Assembly (NCBI GenBank): GCA_965200945.1
Contig: OZ241749.1
Span: forward strand, 5,518,001-5,582,000
From: JADCRZ01 sp965200945
GTDB taxonomy: Bacteria; Bacteroidota; Bacteroidia; Chitinophagales; Chitinophagaceae
DNA length: 64,000 nucleotides
Direction of reading: 5' to 3'
The position numbers and the translations under genes were made by a program. Below are positions 17,444 through 26,219 of this stretch, in pieces. The notes under the pieces are model-generated. The model was not told the DNA's origin, did no database searches, and worked only from the letters and a program-made list of their open reading frames with translations. How positions within the stretch are numbered: position 1 is the first letter of the stretch; every line of letters begins with the position of its first letter.

Positions 17444-20400
17444 TTACAGCTTTACGAACCTGGAAGAGACCGTCTTCAGGCCGCAGTCGAGCTTCACCGT
17501 GTATACGCCTGCTTTCAGCTCTGCCACCTGGATCGTCAGCGCTGGTGTGCTCACGCTTACCTGGCTCTGCTTCACCACCGTGCCCGCCGCGTTGTACAGC
17601 GTCACCACCCCTGCTTCCTGACCCTTGATACCCAGTCCGTGCGTGAACCGGATCTGGCTGGTGGCCGGGTTCGGACTGATCTTCACGCTCGCCGGCAGCA
17701 CCGGCTCGCTTACCAGCTCCGCCGCTTTTGCAGAGGCCGCTGTCGCTCCCTGAGTCTGGTCCTGCGCCGTGGCAAGGCCGCTCTTTTTCAGCAGTACCGC
17801 TGAGCTATAGCCTGCAATCGTGATCGTGCCGTTGTAGCTCTGCCCTTTCATGTCCACATACGTCCCGTCCAGTGATACCGTCTTCGCCGTGGCGCTGGCG
17901 TTGTACTCGAACCGTACGTAGTCGTCCACGTTCGTGTAGCTCAGCGTCACTTCCTCCATCCGCACGTTGTCGATCACAAAGCCGTTGCACAGGCCCGCGT
18001 TCATCGTGAACACGCTCAGGTACGCCGAAGCAATGTCGCTCGCCGGTACGAAGATCAGCTCTATCTCCTGGCGCGTGTTGTACACCTTGTAGATCTTCGT
18101 GTCGCTCGACGTGTTGGAGCTCGCAGAGCGGATCGCCGCCTGGAAGTCGGTGTTGTTGTCCTGCAGCCCCCTGATCGAGAACTTCACCCGGTAGCTGTGG
18201 CCTGCCTGCAGCGTGCGCACGCTTGCCGCATCGTAGAACCACACGTTCAGCGGCATGCCGTTGGCGGAGCCGTTGCCCGTGAAGGCGATCTTCAGCGCTC
18301 CCCCGTCCAGGCTTGCCCTGTCCATCGACAGCGTCGAGTAGCCACCGCCCGGGTTCAGGATGCCGTTGAGGTTGTTGTCGAACGTGCCGTTGCTGATCAT
18401 GTTTGCTCCGGTGGAAGTAACGCTGTAGGACGGGATGCTCAAGGGTGATTTCTTCGAGTTCAGGTCCTGACCGGCAAAGCCTCTCCAATGGCTCAGGTCG
18501 TAGTCCTGCTCCTTGTCCGATCCGGAGTTCCACATCGAATGGGTGTGGAACACCAGGCCGTCATCGATCGGGCGGCAGTAGTAGTTGTTATCTGCGGTGC
18601 CGAACTGCGCCGCATCGTCGTCCTTGGTCACGATGGTGAACACCGGCTGGCCGGCCTGCTTGGCAAACAGGATGTTGTCGGTCATGCTGATGTTGCGCGT
18701 AGGGCTCTGGGCGGCGATGTTGTCGTGGTCGAACTCGATCTGTGCGCCCTTGTTGTTGAAGATGGTGTTGCCTTTGAGGGTGATGGACTGCGAGTTGTGC
18801 AGGCCGATGCCTTTGCCCGAGCAGTTGGCGATCGTGTTGCCGCTTATCTCCACGTCGGTGGACATGTCATCCGTTCCGATGCCCTGCGCCGAGCAGTCCC
18901 ACGGGGTGTCGGTGCCTTCTTTGCTGCCTTTGCCGTTGAGCACCACGTTGCCCACAATCCTTCTTCCCTTGTAACCGGCGTCGTGGGTGTAGATGCCGGC
19001 CCCGTCGTCGGTGGTGAGGGCGAAGTTGTTGACAAAGTTGTTCTCGACCGTCACCGATTCGCGGGTGAAGGCGATGGCGATGTAGCCGGTCGAGTCCACG
19101 GTGTTGAACTGGATCACCGAGCCGGCCCCGTCGATGGTCATGCCTTCGTAGGCCTGGTTGTTGCTCGAGCCCATGCCCGGGATGAGGCCGGTATTCCTGA
19201 TCGTATTGTTTTTGATGGTCGTGTTGAGGCAGTAGGGAGCCAGGTAGAGGCTGTTGTTGTTGGTGTGGTTGATGGTGCTTCCCAGCAGCTGCAGGTTGCG
19301 GGTGTAGTTGGCGGTGATGGCGTTGACGCCCGAGAAGTCGATCGAGCAGTTCTGGATGGTGACGTTGCCCGCCTGGTCGTAGGCTGCCACGGCATAGCTG
19401 TTGGCGCCCTGCAGCGAGACGTTGTCCAGGGTGATCCAGTTCCTGGAGCGGATCACCACCAGCGTGTCCACCACGCTTGGTTTGAAGCCGAGGGAGGCGG
19501 GGTTGCCGGCGTTGCCGGTGAACAGCTGCACTCTTCTGGTAGCGGGGTTGAAGTACCACTCGCCCAGCTGGTCCAGGGTGCGGGGGTCGTTCTGTATGAA
19601 GTAGCCGAAGCCGTCGATGGGCTCCATGCCGCTGGGGTCTGTCTGGGCGATCACGTTGCCGCTGTGGTAGATGACCGTACCGCGGTCGATGGTCCAGCGG
19701 TTCTTCCTGATGGCCAGCTCGGCACCGGTCCAGTTGGGGGAAGCGGGCAGCTGGTTGTCGACGATGGTCTGGGTACCGTTGTGCGATTCGAAGGTCATGT
19801 AACCCCTGTTGGCGTCGGTGATGTTGGGCCAGCGGCCCATGCCCTGTATCTGGCCGCCACGGGCCACCATGTTCATGCGGGAAAAGGAGGTGGAAAGAGG
19901 CGCTTCCCACACCCCGTTGCCAAGGGCAGACCAGGAGGCCGAGGAAGCAAAGCCGCTGATGACCGGCTTGGCACCGGTGCCGTAGGCCGACAGGACGATG
20001 GGAGCACCGGAAGCGCCGCTGGCGGAGACGGTGATGGAGCCATCGAAGGACTCGCCCCTTTTGAGCAGGAAAGCGGTACCGGGCTGTGCGGTGGGCATCA
20101 CCGCGTTGAGCTTGGCGAGCGACTTCCAGGGAGTGGCCGGGTTCTGCGCCTGGGCGGCGGAGCGGCTGTCGTCTCCCGTAGCGGAAGAGAAGTAATAGTT
20201 GAGGGCGCCCGTGAGGCCGCCTGTTTCCGCGGAGTTGTCAGCCACGATCAAAGGGGTCTCAACCACCGGGTCGGGTGTAACAGTAACGGGTGCTACCGGG
20301 GTAACAACAGCCGCGGCGGTGCGCGAGTAAGCGCCGCTGGGCACGGGCTGGCGGCTGATGCCGGGGCCTGTCCAGTAGAGCTGCAGGGTACCGTCGCAGC

Positions 20401-21241
20401 AGGCGTTCATGTACACGATCTTCACCGGGTAAGTGCCGGCGGCCAGGTAAGCGGAACCGGTGCGTGACAGCACCCCGTGCTGACCATCGTTGTTGACCAT
20501 CAGGGGAAGACCGGTGCCGATGTAGACCATCGAGCCGTCATCGGAGATGGATTCGAAGGTATAGTTGCCGGCGGCGGGGATGGTGATAAAACCGGTCCAC
20601 CGGATGGCGTAGTAGATCTCGCGTGAGCGGACCGACAGGTCCAGGTTTGCAGAAGTGCCCGACTTGAGGGCGGTCATACCGGAGAAGTCGGGCAGGTTGT
20701 TCCATCCGCCTTCGAAGTACTGGTAGTCGAGCCCCGAAGCGGTGTTGGAGACAACCGGTGTGTTGGTGGCGGAGAAAGCCGAAGCGGGCACGGGCTGGCG
20801 GCTGGTGCCGGGGCCTGTCCAGTACAGCTGCAGGGTGCCGTCGCAGCAGGCGTTCATGTACACGATCTTCACCGGGTAAGTGCCGGCGGCCAGGTAAGTG
20901 GAGCCGGAGCGTGACAGCACCCCGTGCTGGCCGTCGTTGTTGACCACCAGCGGCAGGTTGTTGCCGATGTAGACCATCGAGCCGTCATCGGAGATGGATT
21001 CGAAGGTATAGTTGCCATCGGCGGGGATGGTGATAAAACCGGTCCACTGGATGGCGTAGTAGATCTCGCGGGAACGAACGGAGAGGTCCAGGGTGGCCGA
21101 GGTGCCCGACTTGAGGGCTTTGAGGGAAGAGAGGTCGGGCAGGTTGTTCCATCCGCCTTCGAAGTACTGGTAGTTGAGGTCGGCCTTTGCGGCGGAACCG
21201 ATAAAAAGAGAAGCGATGAGAAGGAGTCGGAATAGTTTCAT
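17444..21241 (-). CDS. Secreted PA14 / parallel beta-helix protein with T9SS sorting domain
   Basis: A 1,265-residue exported protein. It begins with a signal peptide (KLFRLLLIASLFIGSAAKA), so the ATG at 21,241 is chosen over an upstream in-frame codon at 21,295. Two near-identical PA14 domains (about residues 20-150 and 170-300; YQYFEGGWNNLP, YTFESISDDGSMVYIG) are followed by a linker rich in T, V and P and a right-handed parallel beta-helix region (about 345-850) that starts with YYFSSATGDDS and shows many N/G-rich strand turns. A jelly-roll-like carbohydrate-binding region follows, and residues about 1,185-1,265 form a T9SS type A sorting domain (VKISPNPATSQIRF, GVYTVKL). It is probably a surface polysaccharide-binding or -cleaving protein; no catalytic residues can be assigned. 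Confidence 0.9.
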   Translation of the reverse strand: MKLFRLLLIASLFIGSAAKADLNYQYFEGGWNNLPDLSSLKALKSGTSATLDLSVRSREIYYAIQWTGFITIPADGNYTFESISDDGSMVYIGNNLPLVVNNDGQHGVLSRSGSTYLAAGTYPVKIVYMNACCDGTLQLYWTGPGTSRQPVPASAFSATNTPVVSNTASGLDYQYFEGGWNNLPDFSGMTALKSGTSANLDLSVRSREIYYAIRWTGFITIPAAGNYTFESISDDGSMVYIGTGLPLMVNNDGQHGVLSRTGSAYLAAGTYPVKIVYMNACCDGTLQLYWTGPGISRQPVPSGAYSRTAAAVVTPVAPVTVTPDPVVETPLIVADNSAETGGLTGALNYYFSSATGDDSRSAAQAQNPATPWKSLAKLNAVMPTAQPGTAFLLKRGESFDGSITVSASGASGAPIVLSAYGTGAKPVISGFASSASWSALGNGVWEAPLSTSFSRMNMVARGGQIQGMGRWPNITDANRGYMTFESHNGTQTIVDNQLPASPNWTGAELAIRKNRWTIDRGTVIYHSGNVIAQTDPSGMEPIDGFGYFIQNDPRTLDQLGEWYFNPATRRVQLFTGNAGNPASLGFKPSVVDTLVVIRSRNWITLDNVSLQGANSYAVAAYDQAGNVTIQNCSIDFSGVNAITANYTRNLQLLGSTINHTNNNSLYLAPYCLNTTIKNNTIRNTGLIPGMGSSNNQAYEGMTIDGAGSVIQFNTVDSTGYIAIAFTRESVTVENNFVNNFALTTDDGAGIYTHDAGYKGRRIVGNVVLNGKGSKEGTDTPWDCSAQGIGTDDMSTDVEISGNTIANCSGKGIGLHNSQSITLKGNTIFNNKGAQIEFDHDNIAAQSPTRNISMTDNILFAKQAGQPVFTIVTKDDDAAQFGTADNNYYCRPIDDGLVFHTHSMWNSGSDKEQDYDLSHWRGFAGQDLNSKKSPLSIPSYSVTSTGANMISNGTFDNNLNGILNPGGGYSTLSMDRASLDGGALKIAFTGNGSANGMPLNVWFYDAASVRTLQAGHSYRVKFSIRGLQDNNTDFQAAIRSASSNTSSDTKIYKVYNTRQEIELIFVPASDIASAYLSVFTMNAGLCNGFVIDNVRMEEVTLSYTNVDDYVRFEYNASATAKTVSLDGTYVDMKGQSYNGTITIAGYSSAVLLKKSGLATAQDQTQGATAASAKAAELVSEPVLPASVKISPNPATSQIRFTHGLGIKGQEAGVVTLYNAAGTVVKQSQVSVSTPALTIQVAELKAGVYTVKLDCGLKTVSSRFVKL
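20339..21177 (-). repeat. 447-bp tandem duplication encoding the two PA14 domains
   Basis: Two direct copies of the PA14 coding segment lie 447 bases apart: for example TCCATCCGCC at 20,701 and 21,148, and GCACGGGCTG at 20,341 and 20,788. Long stretches are identical and the differences are mostly single bases, so this is a recent duplication or is being kept uniform by recombination. Confidence 0.85.
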
Positions 21242-21292
21242 AGGATAAGGATTGGGGATCGAAAGGGCAGGGGTGAGCTGCCATCGATGGTT

Positions 21293-21323
21293 CAAAAGTA
21301 GAGCGGGGAGGATGGGCGTTCAA
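21293..21323 (-). promoter_or_regulatory. Bacteroidota-type promoter of the PA14/beta-helix gene
   Basis: Read on the - strand there is a TTG (21,323-21,321), a 20-base spacer and TACTTTTG (21,300-21,293). This matches the primary-sigma consensus of Bacteroidota, TTG-N17-23-TAnnTTTG. It is about 50 bases upstream of the chosen ATG at 21,241, a suitable leader length. Confidence 0.6.
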
Positions 21324-21590
21324 TGACCTTGGGAGTGAGCAGGCGTGAGAGTTATCAGGGGAGGGGTGAGAAATGTCAGTGTTACACTTGAAAAAGGGCG
21401 GGAGAAAGTCAGGAAAGGGAGTCAGGAGGCTGATAGTGAGGGAAAGAGGGACATGACGCAGGTCAGGAGGCCCGTCGTCTGACCCTGGATCGACGGGAAT
21501 GGAAAGAGTATCCTGACAGCGGCTTTGGTGATAGGTATCCGGTATCAGGACAATCGGAAGGATCCTGTAAATCCAGGTTCAGACAGGCCT
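21324..21590. other. Intergenic region downstream of the WYL regulator
   Basis: Together with the promoter this makes a gap of about 350 bases between two - strand genes. No gene is seen. It holds repeated GTCAGGAGG words and a 7-bp inverted repeat CCCGTCG/CGACGGG at 21,471-21,497 without a T run on either strand, so it is not a convincing terminator. Confidence 0.5.
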
Positions 21591-22529
21591 TTACAGCCTC
21601 TCCGTCAGCGTATGGGCGATGTGCCTTACCCGCTCTTTCAGGGTATCGGGCTGCAGGATGGTGGCGTAGTCGCCGAACATCATGTACCAGCGGGCAAACC
21701 CTTCGAGGGAGGCCGACAGGAAAGTCATTTCCACCTCCTCGCCCCGGTCCGTTTCGGAAATAAAGCCGTTGTAAAAGCGCTGCTCGCCCAGGAAGGGAAC
21801 GGCCTCTTTTTTTACCATCAATACGACCTTCTGCACATCCCTTTCCTTATATAACCGGTCGAGATAATCCTGCAGCGGGGGATGCTGCTGGCTGAAGGTA
21901 TCGTCGGAGACCGACATCCGCATGATCCGGTCGAGGCGGAAATCGCGGTAGTCATTCCTCATGCGGCAAAAGGCTACAAGATGCCAGTAGCTGCCCATGT
22001 AAAACACACCCACCGGCTCCACGCAGCGCTCGGTCTCCTTTTTATACTGTGCCTGGTATCGAAGCGTAAGCACCTTTTTTTCCGCAATGCTTTTAAGTAT
22101 GTTCTGGAAGTGGCGGTCTGTGCCACTGATCAGGTGTGGATTACCGTGAAGCACCTTGATGTGATCATCGATGTGTTCCAGGAAATCTTTCTCGACCGTT
22201 CGCAGCACCGCCTTGATCTTGTACATGGCCGAACTGTAGCTGCTGCGGCTCGATTCATCCGTCATCTTTTCCACCAGCTTCTCCGCCGTCAGGAACGCCG
22301 TGGCTTCTTCCCGGGTGAACTGCACAGGCGGCAGGCGATACCCTTCCATCAGCGAATAGCCGCGCCCCGCCTCCCCGCCGACCGGCACGCCGGCTTCTTC
22401 CAGCGCCCTGATATCGCGGTAAACTGTGCGCAGGCTCGTCTTGAACCGGTCTGCAATGTCCTGCGCTTTCACGACCCGGCGCGACTGCAAATGGATCAGG
22501 ATGGCTGAAAGTCGGTCTATACGGTTCAT
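21591..22529 (-). CDS. HTH-WYL transcriptional regulator (YafY/DeoR-like)
   Basis: A 312-residue regulator. The N-terminus is an HTH_11/DeoR-type winged helix (NRIDRLSAILIHLQSRRVVKA, then IADRFKTSLRTVYRDIRALEEAG), followed by PVGGEAGRGYSLMEGYRLPP, the usual linker before a WYL domain. The WYL-type ligand domain appears around residues 140-230 with YMGSYWHLVAFCRMRNDYRDFRLDRI, and a C-terminal extension domain ends with the segment YATILQPDTLKERV. The ATG at 22,529 starts exactly at the HTH; an in-frame codon at 22,580 would add 17 residues. It is divergent from the permease gene at 22,749 and could act on it, but it may equally be autoregulatory. Confidence 0.92.
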   Translation of the reverse strand: MNRIDRLSAILIHLQSRRVVKAQDIADRFKTSLRTVYRDIRALEEAGVPVGGEAGRGYSLMEGYRLPPVQFTREEATAFLTAEKLVEKMTDESSRSSYSSAMYKIKAVLRTVEKDFLEHIDDHIKVLHGNPHLISGTDRHFQNILKSIAEKKVLTLRYQAQYKKETERCVEPVGVFYMGSYWHLVAFCRMRNDYRDFRLDRIMRMSVSDDTFSQQHPPLQDYLDRLYKERDVQKVVLMVKKEAVPFLGEQRFYNGFISETDRGEEVEMTFLSASLEGFARWYMMFGDYATILQPDTLKERVRHIAHTLTERL

Positions 22530-22658
22530 AAAAGGAGACGGGTTTTGAACATGCTGCAAAATAAAATAGATCTGCCGCATTTATAAAACAGATTGAGGCG
22601 GGAAGCAGGATACGGGCACTTTTGCAAACAGGCATACGGCGCCGCTATTTGGTCACAT

Positions 22659-22668
22659 CAAACGTTTG
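22659..22668. promoter_or_regulatory. Probable LacI-type operator upstream of the sugar permease
   Basis: CAAACGTTTG is a perfect 10-bp palindrome in the divergent gap between the WYL regulator and the permease, 80 bases before the permease ATG. It has the central CG and the AAACGTTT core expected for LacI/GalR-family sites, and equals the centre of the longer palindrome in front of the LacI gene at 46,087. Binding is inferred from sequence only. Confidence 0.55.
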
Positions 22669-22748
22669 CAGTCCTTTCAGGTAAAAACAATCCGGGTGGT
22701 TCCTCCAAATAAATTTAACTTGATCGAAACAAAGGGTTGCACTTGTCT

Positions 22749-24101
22749 ATGAAGACCCGACTATCTTTCTGGCAGATCATCAACATGAACGTCGGTTTCT
22801 TCGGCATTCAATACAGCTTCGGCCTGCAGCAGACTGCCATCAATCCGCTCTATACATTCTTACATGCCAAACCGGAACAGCTGCCTATGCTCAACCTGGC
22901 GGGCCCGATGACCGGTCTGCTGATCCAGCCGCTGATCGGCGCCATGAGCGATAAAACATGGCACCCGCGATGGGGGCGCAGAAAACCTTACTTCCTGGCA
23001 GGCGCCATCCTCTGCAGCCTCTGCCTTTTCGCTTTTCCGTTCAGCAAAGCTTTGTGGATGGCGGTCGGACTGTTATGGATACTCGACGCGGCGAACAATA
23101 CAGCGATGGAGCCTTACAGGGCCTTTGTGGCAGATAAGCTCCCCGACAGCCAGATCCCGACCGGATTTCTCACGCAGAGCTTTTTTACCGGACTCGGTAT
23201 TACACTGGCGAACGTATCGCTGTTTCTGTTCCAGAAAAGCATTACCGGCACTACCACCACCAGCGACGGCCAGACCGGCATTCCTTACTGGGTATTCGGC
23301 TCCTTCTTTGTCGGTGCGGTCTGTTCGATCGGGTCGGTACTCTGGTCGGTGTCAAAAACGCCGGAGATACCGCCCACGGCGGAAGAACTGCAAAAATTAA
23401 AGAGAGGACCGGAGAAATCTTTCAGCCGGATCCTTGAACCGCTGCTCGATATTTTTACCGCCATCAGCCAGATGCCCAAAATACTCTGGCAGCTGGCGCT
23501 GGTGTACCTGTTTCAATGGTATGCCATGTTCTGCTACTGGCAATTTATCTCCCATGCCATTGCACAGGCCATATGGCACACTACCTCTGAACGAAACCCG
23601 GCCTTGTATCAGGAAGCGGTAGGGTGGACGGGGCTCGTAAACGGTTTTTATAACATTGTGACTTTCGCATCGGCTTTTTTCCTGGTCAGGCTCGCCCAAA
23701 GATACAGCGCCAAACAGGTGCATATTATTTGTCTGGCCTGTGCGGCTGTGGCTTTGCTGCTCCTGCCTCATATCGGCAACAAATACCTGTTGTTTGCACC
23801 CATGATCGGTTTTGGCGTCGCCTGGGCCAGTATGATGGGCGTGCCGTATATCATGGTTGTGGGAAGCATTCCCAAACACCGGTATGGCGTTTATATGGGA
23901 CTGATCAACATGATGATCGTAGTGCCGATGATCCTGCAGACGCTCACATTCGGATGGGTATACAAGACATTTTTGGGTAGCAATCCCGCCAATGCGATTA
24001 CTTTTGCAGGGGTGCTGCTGGCAGTCGCCTCACTCGCCGTGCTGCCCATTCCGCGCAGCCAGGTCACAGATGAAGTGATCCTGCCCGTCGGGGGACACTA
24101 G
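22749..24101 (+). CDS. SLC45-like MFS sugar permease
   Basis: A 450-residue transporter with about twelve membrane helices. The start RLSFWQIINMNVGFFGIQYSFGLQ, the loop SDKTWHPRWGRRKPYF with its conserved RxGRR(K/R) between helices 2 and 3, and the helix WILDAANNTAMEPYRAFVAD are typical of the glycoside-importing MFS group related to plant sucrose and animal SLC45 carriers, often found beside alpha-glucan or sucrose enzymes in Bacteroidota. It probably imports a disaccharide by proton symport. The ATG at 22,749 is preferred to a TTG at 22,737. It lies 43 bases before the amylosucrase gene, which suggests one operon importing the sucrose that the enzyme uses. Confidence 0.9.
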   Translation: MKTRLSFWQIINMNVGFFGIQYSFGLQQTAINPLYTFLHAKPEQLPMLNLAGPMTGLLIQPLIGAMSDKTWHPRWGRRKPYFLAGAILCSLCLFAFPFSKALWMAVGLLWILDAANNTAMEPYRAFVADKLPDSQIPTGFLTQSFFTGLGITLANVSLFLFQKSITGTTTTSDGQTGIPYWVFGSFFVGAVCSIGSVLWSVSKTPEIPPTAEELQKLKRGPEKSFSRILEPLLDIFTAISQMPKILWQLALVYLFQWYAMFCYWQFISHAIAQAIWHTTSERNPALYQEAVGWTGLVNGFYNIVTFASAFFLVRLAQRYSAKQVHIICLACAAVALLLLPHIGNKYLLFAPMIGFGVAWASMMGVPYIMVVGSIPKHRYGVYMGLINMMIVVPMILQTLTFGWVYKTFLGSNPANAITFAGVLLAVASLAVLPIPRSQVTDEVILPVGGH

Positions 24102-24144
24102 CCCAGCTCCACATCTCAAAACCGTTATCCTTTAATCTGTTCGC

Positions 24145-26088
24145 ATGTACCAGCCTGTACTCCATCAAGCCATCCTGAACAAGATTCAGCAGGCAGATAT
24201 CTCCCTGCCTCAGGCTATCCCTTTTTATACGCGCTTTATATCGAACGCCAGCGCCATCGACCAATTGTACCGCGAATTATACGGCGGACTGGAGTCGGAG
24301 GTGTTCGACGAGCTGCTGCAGGTCATCATCGATGCCTACAGTTCGCGGCCCGGTTTCTTACAGGAAAAAGATGCCCGCAAAGCCACGAAGGGCCAGTGGT
24401 TCCTGAGCAACCAGCTTGCCGGCATGAGCCTCTATGTCGACCGCTTCTGTGGCAAGCTCGAAAACCTCCCCGGCCGTCTCGATTACTTCGAGAACCTGGG
24501 TGTGAACCTGCTGCACCTCATGCCGTTATTTCAAAGCCCGGCCGGCGAAAGCGACGGTGGATACGCCGTTTCCGACTACCGCACCGTAGACGAGCGATTC
24601 GGTACCCTCGATGATCTGAAAGCGGTGGTGGAAGACCTGACCGGCAGAGACATGTACCTCATGCTCGACATCGTGCTGAACCACACGTCTCACAGGCATG
24701 CATGGGCGCAAAAGGCCCGGGAGGGCGATCCTTATTATCAGCAGTTCTATTATTTCTATAACGACCGTGCCATACCGGATCAATTCGAGCAATCGATGCC
24801 CGAGATATTTCCGGAATCGGCGCCGGGCAACTTCACCTACATCCCCGAGACCGGCAAATGGGTGATGACGGTGTTTCACAATTACCAGTGGGACCTCAAC
24901 TTCTCGCACCCGCGAGTGCTCACTGCAATGCTCGATACCATCTTTTTTTACGCCAACCTGGGGGTAGATATCCTGCGGATCGATGCACCTGCTTTTATCT
25001 GGAAACAACCCGGCACCACTTCACAGAACCTGCCGCAGGCGCATACGCTGCTGCAGCTGATCAAGCTCTGCGTGCAGATCGCCACTCCAGGCATGGCAAT
25101 ACTGGGAGAAGCCATTGTAGGCCCGCGCCAGATCATGCAGTATTTCGGGCGCGCCACTTTTGCGGGCTACGAATGCGACCTGGCATACAATGCCACCCAT
25201 ATGGCCCTGCAATGGGATGCCCTGGCCACGGGTGATACGCGTGTGATGCTCGCGGCACAGCATGAGATCCTCCAGAAACCCCCTGGCACCACCTGGATCA
25301 CTTACACACGCGGCCATGACGATATCGGTCTTGGCTACGACGACAATATGATCGCGGAAGCGGGCTATACGCCCTACGAGCACCGGCGTTTTCTGAAAGA
25401 GTATTACTCCGGCGCTTATCCGGCATCGGTAGCCACCGGCGCCCTTTTTTCCGTGAATCCGAAAACACAGGATGCCAGGATCAGCGGTTCGCTGGCTTCC
25501 CTTTGCGGACTCGAAAAAGCAATTAAACAGGGCGACGAAACCGACATGGAGCGGGCCGTCAAAAGAGTTCTCCTGATGCAGGCGCATTGCTTTTTCCTGG
25601 GCGGCATTCCTATGATATTTTATGGTGATGAAGCGGGCTATACCAACGACTACAGTTACCTCACGGATACGGGTAAAGCATACGACAACCGCTGGATGCA
25701 CCGACCAGTGATAGATTGGCAAAAGAATGAGCGGATCGTATGGGAGGGAGGTCCCGAACACCGCATCTATACCGGCACCGAACGGCTGCTCGCCATCCGC
25801 AAGCGCCTCAGCATGGTAGCCGATACCAACAACCTCACTTGGGCCTACACGCAAAACAATGCCGTAGCAGCCTACTACCGGAGCGGCAAGCGGGGCGGAC
25901 TATACGCACTTTTCAACTTCAGCAACGCGCATACTTTTATGCCATTCAGCCGCCTGTCGCTCCATGAATTGATCGACGGCGAGTGGTACGACCACTGGCA
26001 GGGCAAAATCATGACGGTAGACGAAGGCAAAGTGCTCGGCTTCGAGCCATACCAGTTTTATCTGCTGGAACTGGCGGAGAGGTCTTAG
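24145..26088 (+). CDS. Amylosucrase-type GH13 enzyme
   Basis: A 647-residue alpha-amylase superfamily protein without a signal peptide, so cytoplasmic. It has the amylosucrase-like helical N-terminal domain and the barrel motifs LHLMPLF, DIVLNHTSHRH, ILRIDAPAFIW (nucleophile Asp near residue 280), ILGEAIVGP (acid/base Glu near 321) and RGHDDIGLGYDD (third acid near 392). The spacing and the words SDGGYAVSDYR and FIWKQ are very close to the Neisseria amylosucrase, where these residues are D286, E328 and D393. Amylosucrase converts sucrose to fructose and an alpha-1,4-glucan. A sucrose hydrolase/phosphorylase or alpha-glucosidase activity of the same subfamily cannot be excluded. It is probably co-transcribed with the permease. 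Confidence 0.88.
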   Translation: MYQPVLHQAILNKIQQADISLPQAIPFYTRFISNASAIDQLYRELYGGLESEVFDELLQVIIDAYSSRPGFLQEKDARKATKGQWFLSNQLAGMSLYVDRFCGKLENLPGRLDYFENLGVNLLHLMPLFQSPAGESDGGYAVSDYRTVDERFGTLDDLKAVVEDLTGRDMYLMLDIVLNHTSHRHAWAQKAREGDPYYQQFYYFYNDRAIPDQFEQSMPEIFPESAPGNFTYIPETGKWVMTVFHNYQWDLNFSHPRVLTAMLDTIFFYANLGVDILRIDAPAFIWKQPGTTSQNLPQAHTLLQLIKLCVQIATPGMAILGEAIVGPRQIMQYFGRATFAGYECDLAYNATHMALQWDALATGDTRVMLAAQHEILQKPPGTTWITYTRGHDDIGLGYDDNMIAEAGYTPYEHRRFLKEYYSGAYPASVATGALFSVNPKTQDARISGSLASLCGLEKAIKQGDETDMERAVKRVLLMQAHCFFLGGIPMIFYGDEAGYTNDYSYLTDTGKAYDNRWMHRPVIDWQKNERIVWEGGPEHRIYTGTERLLAIRKRLSMVADTNNLTWAYTQNNAVAAYYRSGKRGGLYALFNFSNAHTFMPFSRLSLHELIDGEWYDHWQGKIMTVDEGKVLGFEPYQFYLLELAERS

Positions 26089-26127
26089 TCTCTGTAACAT
26101 GCCACGATAAAACAGACGTCTTCCTCA

Positions 26128-26153
26128 CATAGATGCGACGCTTCGCGTCTATG
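26128..26153. terminator. Hairpin between convergent amylosucrase and trehalase genes
   Basis: A 10-bp stem CATAGATGCG / CGCGTCTATG with one G-U type pair and a six-base loop lies midway in the 131-base convergent gap. There is no clear T run, so termination is plausible from position but weakly supported by sequence. Confidence 0.4.
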
Positions 26154-26219
26154 GAAAGGATCGATGCTGTGCGGGCGGGAGGTGCCTTGCGTGGCGTCTC
26201 TGCATGACAAGTTCAGTTT

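Noticed and set aside
18488..20467. Long open frame of about 659 codons on the + strand opposite the beta-helix gene
   Set aside because: It is antisense to a well-supported gene with signal peptide and T9SS domain. Its translation is low-complexity (V, G, A, H-rich) with no domain, as expected from a mirror frame in GC-rich repeats.
21471..21497. Inverted repeat CCCGTCG/CGACGGG
   Set aside because: A 7-bp stem without a T run on either strand and not close to a stop codon, so not called a terminator.
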